Shown piece after piece: positions 26,590 through 35,630 of a DNA stretch of 64,000 nucleotides (position 1 is the stretch's first letter; each line of letters opens with the position of its first letter). The position numbers and the translations under genes are program-made. The notes under the pieces are model-generated. The model did no database searches, was not told the DNA's origin, and saw only the letters and a program-made list of their open reading frames with translations. This DNA is from Ignavibacteriaceae bacterium (GTDB lineage: Bacteria; Bacteroidota; Ignavibacteria; Ignavibacteriales; Ignavibacteriaceae), in assembly GCA_013388545.1 (NCBI GenBank), contig JACAFB010000067.1, forward strand, positions 62,001 to 126,000. The letters are read 5' to 3'.

Positions 26590-26670
26590 AAAAAAACTCA
26601 TCCCCCTGGCTTCACCAGCAATCCGCTCCCGGTTGCTCCAGATGTTTTTGATGAAACTTTAAGGGATGAG
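26590..26670 (-). terminator. Structured terminator-like element after the 88-aa gene
   Basis: On the minus strand CTCATCCC (26670-26663) pairs with GGGATGAG (26604-26597), followed directly by seven Ts (26596-26590). The 58 nt enclosed contain two smaller stems: CTGG/CCAG at 26606-26618, and an AGCAA-CCG/CGG-TTGCT stem at about 26617-26637. This is larger than a simple terminator and could be the 3' end of a small structured RNA. A 33-codon plus-strand ORF (26581-26682) covers the same DNA and is the competing reading. Confidence 0.55.
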
Positions 26671-26687
26671 CTTTACAGCTGACCCAC

Positions 26688-26954
26688 CTATGAAACCTGA
26701 ATATTTTTCGGAGGATTGTGAACAATCTTTCTGATTGTATCGAATTGAAGATATGGATATTCAGATCTGAGCATATCAATCGCATCACCGGTACGTACTT
26801 TACTTTCTCTCAGCCGCTTGAATTTTTTCCTGATTTGGTAATCGCGTACTGAACGTTCGTTGATAAGCCCTTTGCTTAACAGCAATTCATAAATATCATC
26901 GCTGATAAGTTCCGCCAAAGGATTGTCTATTTTTTTTACTTCTTCTTTTTCCAT
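26688..26954 (-). CDS. Small basic helical protein, possible DNA binding
   Basis: This 88-residue protein has a textbook GGAGG ribosome-binding site 6 nt before the ATG, and a terminator-like element follows, so it is very likely expressed alone. It is highly charged. The C-terminal half, with IRKKFKRLRES, then TGDAIDMLRSEYPYLQFDTIRKIV, looks like a helix-turn-helix of the kind seen in Mor-like or small phage/plasmid regulators. I do not recognise a named family. It sits between two two-component systems (194 bp after one, 186 bp before the other). Confidence 0.75.
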   Translation of the reverse strand: MEKEEVKKIDNPLAELISDDIYELLLSKGLINERSVRDYQIRKKFKRLRESKVRTGDAIDMLRSEYPYLQFDTIRKIVHNPPKNIQVS

Positions 26955-27140
26955 AAGTACCTCCGGATTTTAAGTGTTTTTGTTGTAACTATTCCGCTTT
27001 AGCATCCTTACTCATATCTCAATGAATAAATAGCAGAAAAAAGTTTTTTATTCAACTGCACATTTGTGTAATAATTTCAATAATTGAAGAAAATAAGAAT
27101 TCAGGCCCGCATATTTATGCGGGTTGAAAGCAGGATTGGG

Positions 27141-27779
27141 TCAGATAATGTTTTTTCTTATTGCTTTTGCGACAGCTTCTGACTGAGAGTGAACATGAAG
27201 CTTTTTATAAATATTTCTGATATGATGTCTTACGGTATCAACGCTTATAATTAGTATTTCGGCAATTTCATTATAGTTGTTACCTTCAGCTAACAGGTTG
27301 AGCACATTCTTCTCGCGTTCCGAAAGTTCGTAGTCTGGTTGTGAACCCCGGGCGAGCTTGCTTTTTCTGAATGTTTCAATAACCTGCCGGGCAATATGGG
27401 AGCTCATCGGTGAGCCGCCTTCATATGCATCTTTGATCGCTTCAAGTAATTTTGAGGGAGGAGTTTTTTTAATCAGATAACCGCTTGCGCCGGCACATAA
27501 TGCTTCAAATACAACTTCGTTTTCCTGGTAAATTGTCAACATCAGGAAATTAGCCTCGGGTTTAATTTTCTTTGCTTTTTTTAATCCTTCAATTCCGTTG
27601 ATACCCGGTAAGCCAATGTCCATCAAAACAACGTCAGCTTTCAGTGAGCTTAATTCTTCGAGGAATTTTTCGCAGCTTGAATAAGCGCCGGTGCATTCAT
27701 AGCCTTCGGTGCCGTTAATCAATGCTGAAAGTCCTTCACGGATTGTCTTGTTGTCTTCAACTATTGCAACATATATCAT
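27141..27779 (-). CDS. NarL/FixJ-type response regulator
   Basis: This is a 212-residue DNA-binding regulator. The receiver has IVEDNK, Asp54 in VLMDIGLPG and the Lys in YLIKKTPP. The LuxR-type HTH at about 150-207 has LSEREKNVLNLLAEGNNYNEI and VDTVRHHIRNIYKKL. It starts 7 bp after the propeller sensor kinase stop and is its cognate partner. Its gene is followed by a 186-bp gap in which I see no recognisable feature. The assignment is firm; targets unknown. Confidence 0.94.
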   Translation of the reverse strand: MIYVAIVEDNKTIREGLSALINGTEGYECTGAYSSCEKFLEELSSLKADVVLMDIGLPGINGIEGLKKAKKIKPEANFLMLTIYQENEVVFEALCAGASGYLIKKTPPSKLLEAIKDAYEGGSPMSSHIARQVIETFRKSKLARGSQPDYELSEREKNVLNLLAEGNNYNEIAEILIISVDTVRHHIRNIYKKLHVHSQSEAVAKAIRKNII

Positions 27780-27786
27780 TGATTTT

Positions 27787-30700
27787 TTATTTGTTTTTAA
27801 TTAAAAAATTTATTTTGCTCATTCTTCCGATCCTTCCGATAAAACGAATAGTGGTTCCTTCACCCTGCGATGATTTAATTTTTAATTTTCCGCCGATGAG
27901 ATTTGCACGGTTTTCCATATTTCGGATTCCATTTCCATATTCAAGATTTTCAATATTCATTCCTATGCCATCATCTTTCAAAGTAAACTCAATAACGTCT
28001 CCTCTTAAACTTACATCAAGATAGATATGTTTACAGTTGCTGTGTTTAACAGCATTATTTATTCCTTCTTTCAGAATTAAAAACAGGTTTTGCTTAAAAT
28101 CGATAGGGAGTTTTATGCCAGAAAGTTTTTCAATATTGCTTGTTTTAAATGAAATACCTATAGATAAAAGGAAATCGTTGTATGAATCCTTCAATCTCAC
28201 TATCAGGTCATGAAGCGAATCGCGTTTCGGATTTACTACCCAAACAATATCGCTCATATTATCAACAAGTCTTCTGGCAAGATTGCTTATGTTTCTTAGT
28301 TCTTTGGATGATTCTTCAACCGGTTTAGAAGCTGCAAGTTCACTAAGGATTGCTATTTCTGTTAATCCGGAACCAATATTATCGTGAAGGTCTGCAGAGA
28401 GTTTTGTTTTTAATTTTTCAATTGCGAGCTGATTTTTAAATCTTAATGTGCTCAGGTAATAAATTAAAGCAAGCGCTATAAAAGAAATGATCATAATGAA
28501 CCACCATGTAGTCCAGAAAGGAGGAGTTATAATTATTGTTACAAAGGCGCCTTCTTCATTCCATTTTCCATCATTATTCGTTCCTTTAACTTTGAAGATA
28601 TATGTCCCCGGCGAAAGATTGGTATAGTTTGCAGTCCGGTTATTAGCGTCAGTGTATTTCCATTCATCTTCAAGTCCCTCAAGCTTGTAAGCATATTTGT
28701 TATCAACTGAGTTTGTATAATCAAGACTGGCAAATTCAAAAGACAGGAAATTTTTGTCATACGGCATTTTAATTTCATTTAGCTCGCCTTTTATTTGCTG
28801 GTTTGAAACAAATATTGAAGTAATCACAATAGGCGGAATGAAGGGATTGTTTCTTATACTGTCGGGGTAGAAGTGGTTTATGCCGTTAATACCTCCGAAA
28901 AATATTTCTCCGTTTTTTGTTTTTAGGTAAGCTCCGCCGCTGAATTCAAGGCTTTGAATTCCATCCTGAAGATCGTATTGATCAAATTTTTTAGTCTGAA
29001 TATCGTATCTGAAAATTCCGAGGTCTGTGCTCATCCATAAATTGCCTTTATTGTCCTCTAAAATACCATAGATGACATCACTGCTCAAACCGTTTTTAGC
29101 TGTATACCTGAAAAATTTCCCTGATTTCCTGTCAAACCGGTTTAATCCTCCGCCATAAGTTCCAATCCATAAATCGCCATTACGGCTTTCAAATATGGTC
29201 AGGATTCTGTTGCTGCTTAGGCTGAATGAATCTCCGGGAATATTTTTATATGATTTGAATCTGGAAGAGGTTTTATCAAAAAAATTTAGTCCACCGCCAA
29301 AGGTACCAATCCAGAGCCCGCCCTCCCTGGTTTTATAGATTTTATACACTCTGTTATCACTAAGAGAGTTTGAGTTCTCCGGATTGTTTATAAATTTTTT
29401 GAATTCAATTTTTGATCCTTCTTTATAAGAATTTAGATCGAAATAGTTTAATCCTCCGCCAAAAGTTGCAAGATAAACCATTCCATCATCGTCGATAAAA
29501 ATATCCTGAATCTGGTTTGAGCCAATTGTTTTTTTATCTTTTTCATTGTGCAGATATCGGTAAAACTTTTTAGTAGTGGGATTAAATAAATTCAATCCTT
29601 TGCTGTAAGTTCCAATCCATAGCCGCCCTTCTTTATCACCTTTTATTGAGCGTAAATGGTTATCGGAAATTGAGTTAGAATTAATTTTAGAATTTTTATA
29701 GAAAGTGAATGATTTATTTTTTCTGTCGTAAGCATTTAGTCCACCCCTGTAAGTGCCAATCCAGATCAGCCCGGAATTATCTTCATAAAAACACCAGATA
29801 ACGTTGTCATTCAATCCTTTGCCTCCCATAAGGTCTTTCTTTAGATGATTGAATTTCAAAGTTTTTCTTGAAACTATGCTGATACCTTTGCCAAGATGTG
29901 ACCCCACCCAAAGCAAGCCTGATTTGTCAACTGTAAGTGATAATACATCATTATCTCCCAAAGAATTTTCAGAAAGTGGATCATTATAAAAATGAGTGAA
30001 GGAATTATTCTCTTCTGAAAAAAGGTTGAGTCCTCCTCCAAATGTTCCAATCCACAAATTTCTGAAAGTGTCTTCCTGAATTGTCATTACGCAGTTGTTC
30101 GAAAGAGAATTTTTCGATGAGGATTTCAGAAACTTTTTGAAAACAGTTTTGTCGGCGGACTTATTAAGCTCGTCGGTTGTAAGAAGATTTAGTCCGCCAT
30201 AAAAGGTGCCAATCCAGATGTTTTTTTTGCTGTCTATGAAAACGGAAATTACTTTGTTGTCACTGAGCGGGCTGCTGCTTTCTTCATTTGCAGAATATCT
30301 GATGAAGTTATTCTCAATAGAAGCTATGTCTCCGGTAAAATCTGATCGAAGTCTGTTCAAACCACCACCGAACGTGCCTATCCATATATCGTCTTTGCCG
30401 TCAATAACGACTGAAGTTATCCTGTTATAACTCAAACCGTTTTGTAAATCCTTACGGTAATACAAATGCTTTATTAGTTCCCCGTTTTTTTTGATAATAT
30501 AAATTCCATTTCCCCAAGTTCCGATCCACATTCTTTCTTTTGAATCTTCTGCGATTGCAGTGATGGTTTCATTATTATTTCTTGAAAATACGATAGGGTA
30601 CTCATAATACTCGGCTGGATTCTCCGGTTTGACAAAATTTGAACTTTTTAATTTAATTCTTATGAACGAATCATTGCGGCGATTATAAAGATTAAGCCCG

Positions 30701-31008
30701 CCGAGAATGGTTCCAATCCAGAGACTACCTTTTTTATCCTTATACAGTGAAGAGATCCCGTTATCTGAAATAGAAGTTAAGTCAAAGATGTCGTTTGTAA
30801 ACACTTTAAATTTGTATCCATCATATTTATTTAATCCCTGGGCTGTTCCAAACCATAAGTATCCTTTTTCATCCTGAATGATAGAGGTGACGGTGCTTTG
30901 TGATAAACCATCCTCGACAGTTATCTGTTTGAAAATATATTCTTCCGACTGCGAAAAAGTTGAAGATAAGCTAACAAAAAAGAGTATTATCAGTTGTGGC
31001 AATTTCAT
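27787..31008 (-). CDS. Two-component propeller sensor histidine kinase
   Basis: This large sensor is 1073 residues from the ATG at 31008, which gives the signal peptide MKLPQLIILFFVSLSSTFS; a longer ATG at 31071 adds 21 unlikely residues. The outside part is about 14 Reg_prop repeats of the type 'GxLWIGTxGGGLNxF' forming two beta-propellers, then a Y_Y_Y domain (YKLEGLEDEWKYTD, NLSPGTYIFKVKG). One membrane helix at about 830-850 (WWFIMIISFIALALIYYL) leads to a DegS-type kinase with LSADLHDNIGSG (His875) and HATPase motifs NNAVKHSN and DDGIGM. Unlike the hybrid forms in Bacteroides it has no receiver or AraC domain and signals through the regulator 7 bp downstream. Such sensors often detect polysaccharide fragments. 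Confidence 0.94.
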   Translation of the reverse strand: MKLPQLIILFFVSLSSTFSQSEEYIFKQITVEDGLSQSTVTSIIQDEKGYLWFGTAQGLNKYDGYKFKVFTNDIFDLTSISDNGISSLYKDKKGSLWIGTILGGLNLYNRRNDSFIRIKLKSSNFVKPENPAEYYEYPIVFSRNNNETITAIAEDSKERMWIGTWGNGIYIIKKNGELIKHLYYRKDLQNGLSYNRITSVVIDGKDDIWIGTFGGGLNRLRSDFTGDIASIENNFIRYSANEESSSPLSDNKVISVFIDSKKNIWIGTFYGGLNLLTTDELNKSADKTVFKKFLKSSSKNSLSNNCVMTIQEDTFRNLWIGTFGGGLNLFSEENNSFTHFYNDPLSENSLGDNDVLSLTVDKSGLLWVGSHLGKGISIVSRKTLKFNHLKKDLMGGKGLNDNVIWCFYEDNSGLIWIGTYRGGLNAYDRKNKSFTFYKNSKINSNSISDNHLRSIKGDKEGRLWIGTYSKGLNLFNPTTKKFYRYLHNEKDKKTIGSNQIQDIFIDDDGMVYLATFGGGLNYFDLNSYKEGSKIEFKKFINNPENSNSLSDNRVYKIYKTREGGLWIGTFGGGLNFFDKTSSRFKSYKNIPGDSFSLSSNRILTIFESRNGDLWIGTYGGGLNRFDRKSGKFFRYTAKNGLSSDVIYGILEDNKGNLWMSTDLGIFRYDIQTKKFDQYDLQDGIQSLEFSGGAYLKTKNGEIFFGGINGINHFYPDSIRNNPFIPPIVITSIFVSNQQIKGELNEIKMPYDKNFLSFEFASLDYTNSVDNKYAYKLEGLEDEWKYTDANNRTANYTNLSPGTYIFKVKGTNNDGKWNEEGAFVTIIITPPFWTTWWFIMIISFIALALIYYLSTLRFKNQLAIEKLKTKLSADLHDNIGSGLTEIAILSELAASKPVEESSKELRNISNLARRLVDNMSDIVWVVNPKRDSLHDLIVRLKDSYNDFLLSIGISFKTSNIEKLSGIKLPIDFKQNLFLILKEGINNAVKHSNCKHIYLDVSLRGDVIEFTLKDDGIGMNIENLEYGNGIRNMENRANLIGGKLKIKSSQGEGTTIRFIGRIGRMSKINFLIKNK

Positions 31009-31134
31009 ATAATTAAAAACACTTTTGATATGTGTCTCAATAATACTAAATATAGTAAATTGAATCGTCATTTTAATTATTATTAAATTTTCCTCGAGAT
31101 GAAAAATAATTGAATGCTTAACATTTAACGCATA

Positions 31135-32181
31135 ATGAAAAAGAATTTATCATTAGATACAATAAAGCGGATTTACTCACTGAAATCGAACAGGATTTAT
31201 TCACTTCCAATTTTGATATTGATGCCTCACAGCAGATGTAACTGCCGCTGTGTGATGTGTGATATCTGGAAAGGTAATAATAACATTAAGCAATTAGAGG
31301 AAAATGATGTTGTAAATATGCTGGAATCGATGCGAAGATTAAATACAAAACTTGTTGTGATGTCCGGCGGTGAAGCATTGATGCATCCAAACTTTTTCAG
31401 GCTTTGCGAAATAATTAAATCCCTTAAAATCAGCATTACACTCTTATCTACCGGTTTACTTTTGAAGAAATATGCTTCCGAGATTATAGCAAAGACGGAT
31501 GAAGTGATCGTTTCATTGGACGGTTCAAAAGAAATCCACGATAGAATCAGAAACATTCCCAACGCATTTGATAAATTGAAAGAAGGAGTTCGGGAGTTAA
31601 AACGATTAAATCCGAAGTTCAGAGTTACTGCGCGCTGTGTTATTCAGAAAGAAAATTTTTATGATATGCCAAATATAGTAGACGCAGCTCAGGATATTGG
31701 ACTAAATCAGATCAGTTTTCTAACTGCTGATATTTCAAGTGATGCTTTCAACAGACCGGGATTATGGGATGAAGATAAAATTGATGAAATAAAATTATCA
31801 TTAGAAGAATTGGAAAGATTTAAACAGGTTATAGAAGATTTAATTAATACCCGTGTAAAAGAATTTAAGAGCAGATTTATTGCTGAATCTCCGGATAAGA
31901 TAAGAAAGTTTTATTATTACTACGCTGCGTTTCAGAACCTGTGCGAGTTTCCCGAAGTGCAATGTAATGCACCATGGATATCGGCTGTTGTTGAAGCAGA
32001 CGGCAGTGTTCGGCCTTGTTTTTTTCATAAAGTGATTGGTGCAATAAGACAAAAAGATCTGGCAGGAATAGTTAATTCTGAAGAATCTGTTTCGTTCAGA
32101 CAAGATTTAGATGTAAAAACGAATGAGATATGCAGGAGATGTGTATGTTCTTTAAATCTATCCCCGTTTACAAAGTTGTAA
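31135..32181 (+). CDS. Radical SAM protein with SPASM-like C-terminus
   Basis: This 348-residue enzyme has the CxxxCxxC cluster motif RCNCRCVMC (Cys35, Cys39, Cys42). MSGGEALMHPNF, LLSTGLLL and VSLDGSKEIHD are typical of the MoaA/PqqE-like radical SAM subgroup. C-terminal cysteines (CEFPEVQC, GSVRPCFF, EICRRCVC) look like an auxiliary-cluster SPASM or twitch region. SPASM proteins modify peptides or small metabolites; no precursor peptide gene is evident nearby. It is the only plus-strand gene next to the radical SAM/methyltransferase block and converges with a methyltransferase gene 37 bp away. Family firm; substrate unknown. Confidence 0.9.
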   Translation: MKKNLSLDTIKRIYSLKSNRIYSLPILILMPHSRCNCRCVMCDIWKGNNNIKQLEENDVVNMLESMRRLNTKLVVMSGGEALMHPNFFRLCEIIKSLKISITLLSTGLLLKKYASEIIAKTDEVIVSLDGSKEIHDRIRNIPNAFDKLKEGVRELKRLNPKFRVTARCVIQKENFYDMPNIVDAAQDIGLNQISFLTADISSDAFNRPGLWDEDKIDEIKLSLEELERFKQVIEDLINTRVKEFKSRFIAESPDKIRKFYYYYAAFQNLCEFPEVQCNAPWISAVVEADGSVRPCFFHKVIGAIRQKDLAGIVNSEESVSFRQDLDVKTNEICRRCVCSLNLSPFTKL

Positions 32182-32218
32182 TAGCATCCCCATAAACCCG
32201 ATTTGCTCATGCTCTGAA

Positions 32219-32905
32219 TCACATTGCTTTAGTGCTTTCTATTTTATAGATGAAATGATTTTCTCCCAAAATATTTTTATGGAACAACTGCTTCATTAAA
32301 AATTTATATTCAGCAGAAATTGATTTGATCATTTCCAGATCAGCTTCATCCGAAAGAACCATTATCACATTTGTGTTTTCGAAAATATTTTTACCAAGCT
32401 GGTTAAACAACTTTCTGAAATACTGAAAATCGTCACCAGCAAACCAGGCAAATTCTTTTTCGCTAACAGGTGTTTTCCGGTAATAGGGGGGATTTATAAT
32501 TATATAATCATATCTTCTGAGAGGAATATCATCAAAAAGATCGGAATGAACAACTTCAACAATAGCGTTGTTGATTTTTATGTTTTTCTCAACGTTGTGA
32601 ACCGCTGTAAGGCTTATATCTGATGCAGTAATGAAACCTCCTTTTTTTGCCGCAAATATGGAGATCAGGCCTGTACCGGCGCCGAGTTCCAAAACATATT
32701 TGTCGTGTAAATCAACATTCTCAAAATATTTTAATAAAAGTTTCGTACTAAAAAAAAGTCCGGGATGAAATACACCAGGAGAAACAACAATCGAAATCCC
32801 TTTATACTTGTATTTTCTTTCTTTAGATAAATATTTTTCTGATGCAGGATAGAGTATTTTGAAAGCAATACTTTTAATAATGCTTTTCATTTTTTGAATG
32901 TTCAT
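32219..32905 (-). CDS. Class I SAM-dependent methyltransferase (NPPY motif)
   Basis: This 228-residue Rossmann methyltransferase has motif I LELGAGTGLISIFAA at about 85-100, TASDISLTAVHNVEKN for the SAM ribose and IIINPPYYR at about 130. NPPY is characteristic of N- or amide-methyltransferases such as PrmC/HemK and rRNA N6-adenine types. The substrate is not defined. It overlaps the upstream B12-type radical SAM gene by 4 bp (ATGA), making it the partner of that protein in the first of three radical SAM-methyltransferase pairs. No membrane segment. Confidence 0.9.
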   Translation of the reverse strand: MNIQKMKSIIKSIAFKILYPASEKYLSKERKYKYKGISIVVSPGVFHPGLFFSTKLLLKYFENVDLHDKYVLELGAGTGLISIFAAKKGGFITASDISLTAVHNVEKNIKINNAIVEVVHSDLFDDIPLRRYDYIIINPPYYRKTPVSEKEFAWFAGDDFQYFRKLFNQLGKNIFENTNVIMVLSDEADLEMIKSISAEYKFLMKQLFHKNILGENHFIYKIESTKAM

Positions 32906-34413
32906 TCAGTGTAAAATCCTTCCACTTCAGGTCTTCGGTATCTAAGCCAGAATTTTTGGAGTGCTTTAATTTCATAAGGGAAATTGTAAAAGCCGGTTTT
33001 ATATCTTAAAGAGGATATAATTCGCATTGTTCTTTTTTGAAATTCGGTTAATTTGAAATCTGAAATGGTTGGGTATTGAGCATTGATTACAGTTTCAAAG
33101 TTCAGAATTTTATTTACCATTTCCGGTTTCAACCAGGGAGTTAACGGATTTTTCCGCAAATCAAAATTTACCCACTGCGGATTGAGCCAATCTTCAAGCT
33201 TTTCAGGAAAACAAAATCCTGAATCTGTAACCTGTTTATAAAGCTCCGAACCCTCTGTTGGAACAGGACTGTAAACATAAATTATAATCTCTGTGTCCGG
33301 ATTAATTTCCTTAATCTTTTTTATGAATTGAATATCCTCATCAATTTGAGCCATAACCTTTTCAGGAGTTTCTGCCGGAAGACCAAGAACAAAAGAGTAT
33401 TCAGGAATAATATCAAACTTTTTCATTCTGGCTGCGAACTTTTTTATTTGTTCACCCGATTGAGTTCCTCCTTTGTCCATTTGCTTAAGAATTGAATCAT
33501 TTCCCGTTTCAGCGCCGAAAAAAATCATTCTGCATCCGGATTCTCTCATCTTAGCAAGCGATTCATCTTTGTACTTATTAATAGTATCTATTCTTCCTTC
33601 ACCCCACCAGTTAATATTTTCTTTCATTATCAGTTCAGAAAATTCAACTGTTCTCTTCTCAGACACAAAAAAATTGTTATCGTGGAATTCAACAGCGTTT
33701 GCTCCAAATTTTTCTTTGAGATATTTGATGTCTTTATAAATAAGCGGAGCGGATTTCCCTTTCCATTTTGCTTCGTATATTGGAACAACCGCACAAAAAG
33801 AACACTTGAAAGGACAACCCACGCTGGAATGATATGCGGCAGTTTTCGTTCCAAGAAAAGTCTTGCCAAGGTAGTTTTTAATTGGATAAAAGCTGTTTAA
33901 CTTTTCATAGGGCAGCGCTGGTAGCGTATCCTGTTCAATTAAATCTGCTTTAGGAGTAATTATGAATTTACCGTTTTGTTTAAAGATAATGTTTTTTATA
34001 GATGATTGATCGGTATTATTAAGTATTGAATTAATCAGTTGAGGAAAAGCTTCATCGCCCGGACCATTGATAACAAAATCAACAAAACCCGAATTAAGTA
34101 CACTTCTATATTGATTGGCAGGGAAGTAACCACCCCAGATATTAATTATATCAGGAAATTCTTCTCTGATCCTCTTTGTAAACGGGATAGCCTGCGTTGG
34201 CTGCATTCCGGGCATAACTGTACATCCGAAGAATTTATACTCACCGGAGGAAAGGTAATTTCTAATTTTTTCCCAGGGATCAGATTCCATATTACCATCA
34301 ACAAACACGTAGTCATACTTTCCTTCAATAGACGCTCCCACCTGCAGAATCGAATTTGGGATGCGGTGTTTTGAGTTTGCGCTACGGGGATTAAACAGAA
34401 TTATATTGTTCAT
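32902..34413 (-). CDS. B12-binding-type radical SAM protein
   Basis: This 503-residue protein has an N-terminal cobalamin-binding-like Rossmann domain (about 1-135, VDFVINGPGDEAFPQLI). The radical SAM domain has SVGCPFKCSFC (Cys200, Cys204, Cys207) and IFFGAETGND. These are family traits of the BchE/HpnJ-like enzymes, many of which methylate or rearrange unreactive carbons. The usual DxHxxG base-on histidine motif was not seen, as is common for this class. The last 80 residues are basic. It is translationally coupled to the methyltransferase at 32219 and reads away from a glycosyltransferase gene across 97 bp. Confidence 0.9.
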   Translation of the reverse strand: MNNIILFNPRSANSKHRIPNSILQVGASIEGKYDYVFVDGNMESDPWEKIRNYLSSGEYKFFGCTVMPGMQPTQAIPFTKRIREEFPDIINIWGGYFPANQYRSVLNSGFVDFVINGPGDEAFPQLINSILNNTDQSSIKNIIFKQNGKFIITPKADLIEQDTLPALPYEKLNSFYPIKNYLGKTFLGTKTAAYHSSVGCPFKCSFCAVVPIYEAKWKGKSAPLIYKDIKYLKEKFGANAVEFHDNNFFVSEKRTVEFSELIMKENINWWGEGRIDTINKYKDESLAKMRESGCRMIFFGAETGNDSILKQMDKGGTQSGEQIKKFAARMKKFDIIPEYSFVLGLPAETPEKVMAQIDEDIQFIKKIKEINPDTEIIIYVYSPVPTEGSELYKQVTDSGFCFPEKLEDWLNPQWVNFDLRKNPLTPWLKPEMVNKILNFETVINAQYPTISDFKLTEFQKRTMRIISSLRYKTGFYNFPYEIKALQKFWLRYRRPEVEGFYTE

Positions 34414-34510
34414 TTAATGTTCGCTAACTTTTCCCGTAATTTAATATGATTTTTTTACTTTTAGGTTAAATTTTCTTTAGCTTTATTTTGCTCAGGTAAT
34501 ATTATTACAG

Positions 34511-35629
34511 ATGAAAGTTACATTCGTAAATTATTATTATGACAGAGATGTTCCAACTAGTGAATATTTCAACAAATATCCTGTTATTCATGGCTGGAGT
34601 AAAGCTTTAAGTGATTTGGGTGTTCGGGTTGATGTTTACCAGCGCTTCAGAAATGATGATTCCTTTACAAAAGACGGTGTGAATTATTTTTTGGTAAGAG
34701 ACAGTAAAAGAGCTGAATTAAAATGGAATCAGAATCCGGCTTTGTTTCATGAAAAAATCTGCCAAGGGGATCATAATATTATTCATATTAATAGCTTTTC
34801 ATACTCTTATCAGTCTTATATTTTGAAAAGGCTGGTACCCTCAGCAAAAATTGTAATTCAGCATCACGCAGAAAAACCCGGAAACAAAATAAAACATATC
34901 TTACTTAAATATTTTTCATCATCATCAGATGGATTTATTTTTTCTTCAAAGGAGATTTATAAAGAATGGGTAAAAGTCGGGGCCATTTTACCTGATAAAA
35001 AGTTTGCTGAAATAATGGAAGGCTCATCTGATTTTTCATTTCAGGACAGAAGTGATATGAGGAAAAAAACAAATTTGACTGGCAATCCGGTTTTTTTGTG
35101 GGTGGGTAGATTAAATGAAAATAAAGATCCTTTAACTGTCTTATCAGGCTTTTCAAAACTTTTAAATGAATATCCTAATGCAAAACTCTACTTGATATTT
35201 TCAGAGAGTGAACTGGAACATAAAATACATTTATTTATTGAACAGAATTCGGTGCTTAAGAATAATGTAAAATTGCTCGGATTTATTGAGCACAGGGATA
35301 TCTGCGTTTATTACAATTCTGCTGATTACTTTGTTCTTGGGAGCCATTATGAAGGTTCTGGTTTTAGTCTTGTTGAAGCAATGTCTTGTGGAGTTATACC
35401 ACTTGTTACGGATATTCCATCATTTAGAATGATGACTGACAACGGAAATATCGGAGCTTTATGGAAATGCGGAGACCCCGATTCATTCTATGAAAAAGCA
35501 AAAGTGCTGTTAAAAAAATCAATCGCTGTCGAAATGAAAAAAACACTTTCTTATTTTACCGGTAATTTAAGCTATACTGCAATTGGTGTAAAAGCCAGGC
35601 AGTTTTATGAAAGTCTGATTGGTGATTAG
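34511..35629 (+). CDS. GT4 family glycosyltransferase
   Basis: This 372-residue GT-B glycosyltransferase of family 4 shows the C-terminal nucleotide-sugar block: PVFLWVGRLNENKDPLTVL at about 197-215, LGFIEHRDICVYYNSADYFVL and GSHYEGSGFSLVEAMSCGVIPLV with the ExxE-type Glu pair. N-terminal acceptor domain carries FVNYYYDRDVP. No membrane helix. Donor and acceptor cannot be told from the sequence. It starts its own plus-strand transcript in a divergent gap, and its stop is one base away from the stop of the opposing glycosyltransferase gene, an unusually tight convergent pair. Confidence 0.9.
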   Translation: MKVTFVNYYYDRDVPTSEYFNKYPVIHGWSKALSDLGVRVDVYQRFRNDDSFTKDGVNYFLVRDSKRAELKWNQNPALFHEKICQGDHNIIHINSFSYSYQSYILKRLVPSAKIVIQHHAEKPGNKIKHILLKYFSSSSDGFIFSSKEIYKEWVKVGAILPDKKFAEIMEGSSDFSFQDRSDMRKKTNLTGNPVFLWVGRLNENKDPLTVLSGFSKLLNEYPNAKLYLIFSESELEHKIHLFIEQNSVLKNNVKLLGFIEHRDICVYYNSADYFVLGSHYEGSGFSLVEAMSCGVIPLVTDIPSFRMMTDNGNIGALWKCGDPDSFYEKAKVLLKKSIAVEMKKTLSYFTGNLSYTAIGVKARQFYESLIGD

Positions 35630-35630
35630 T

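Noticed and set aside
34039-34374. Plus-strand open frame of 111 codons
   Set aside because: It is antisense to the B12-type radical SAM gene, whose motifs and overlap with the next gene are clear.
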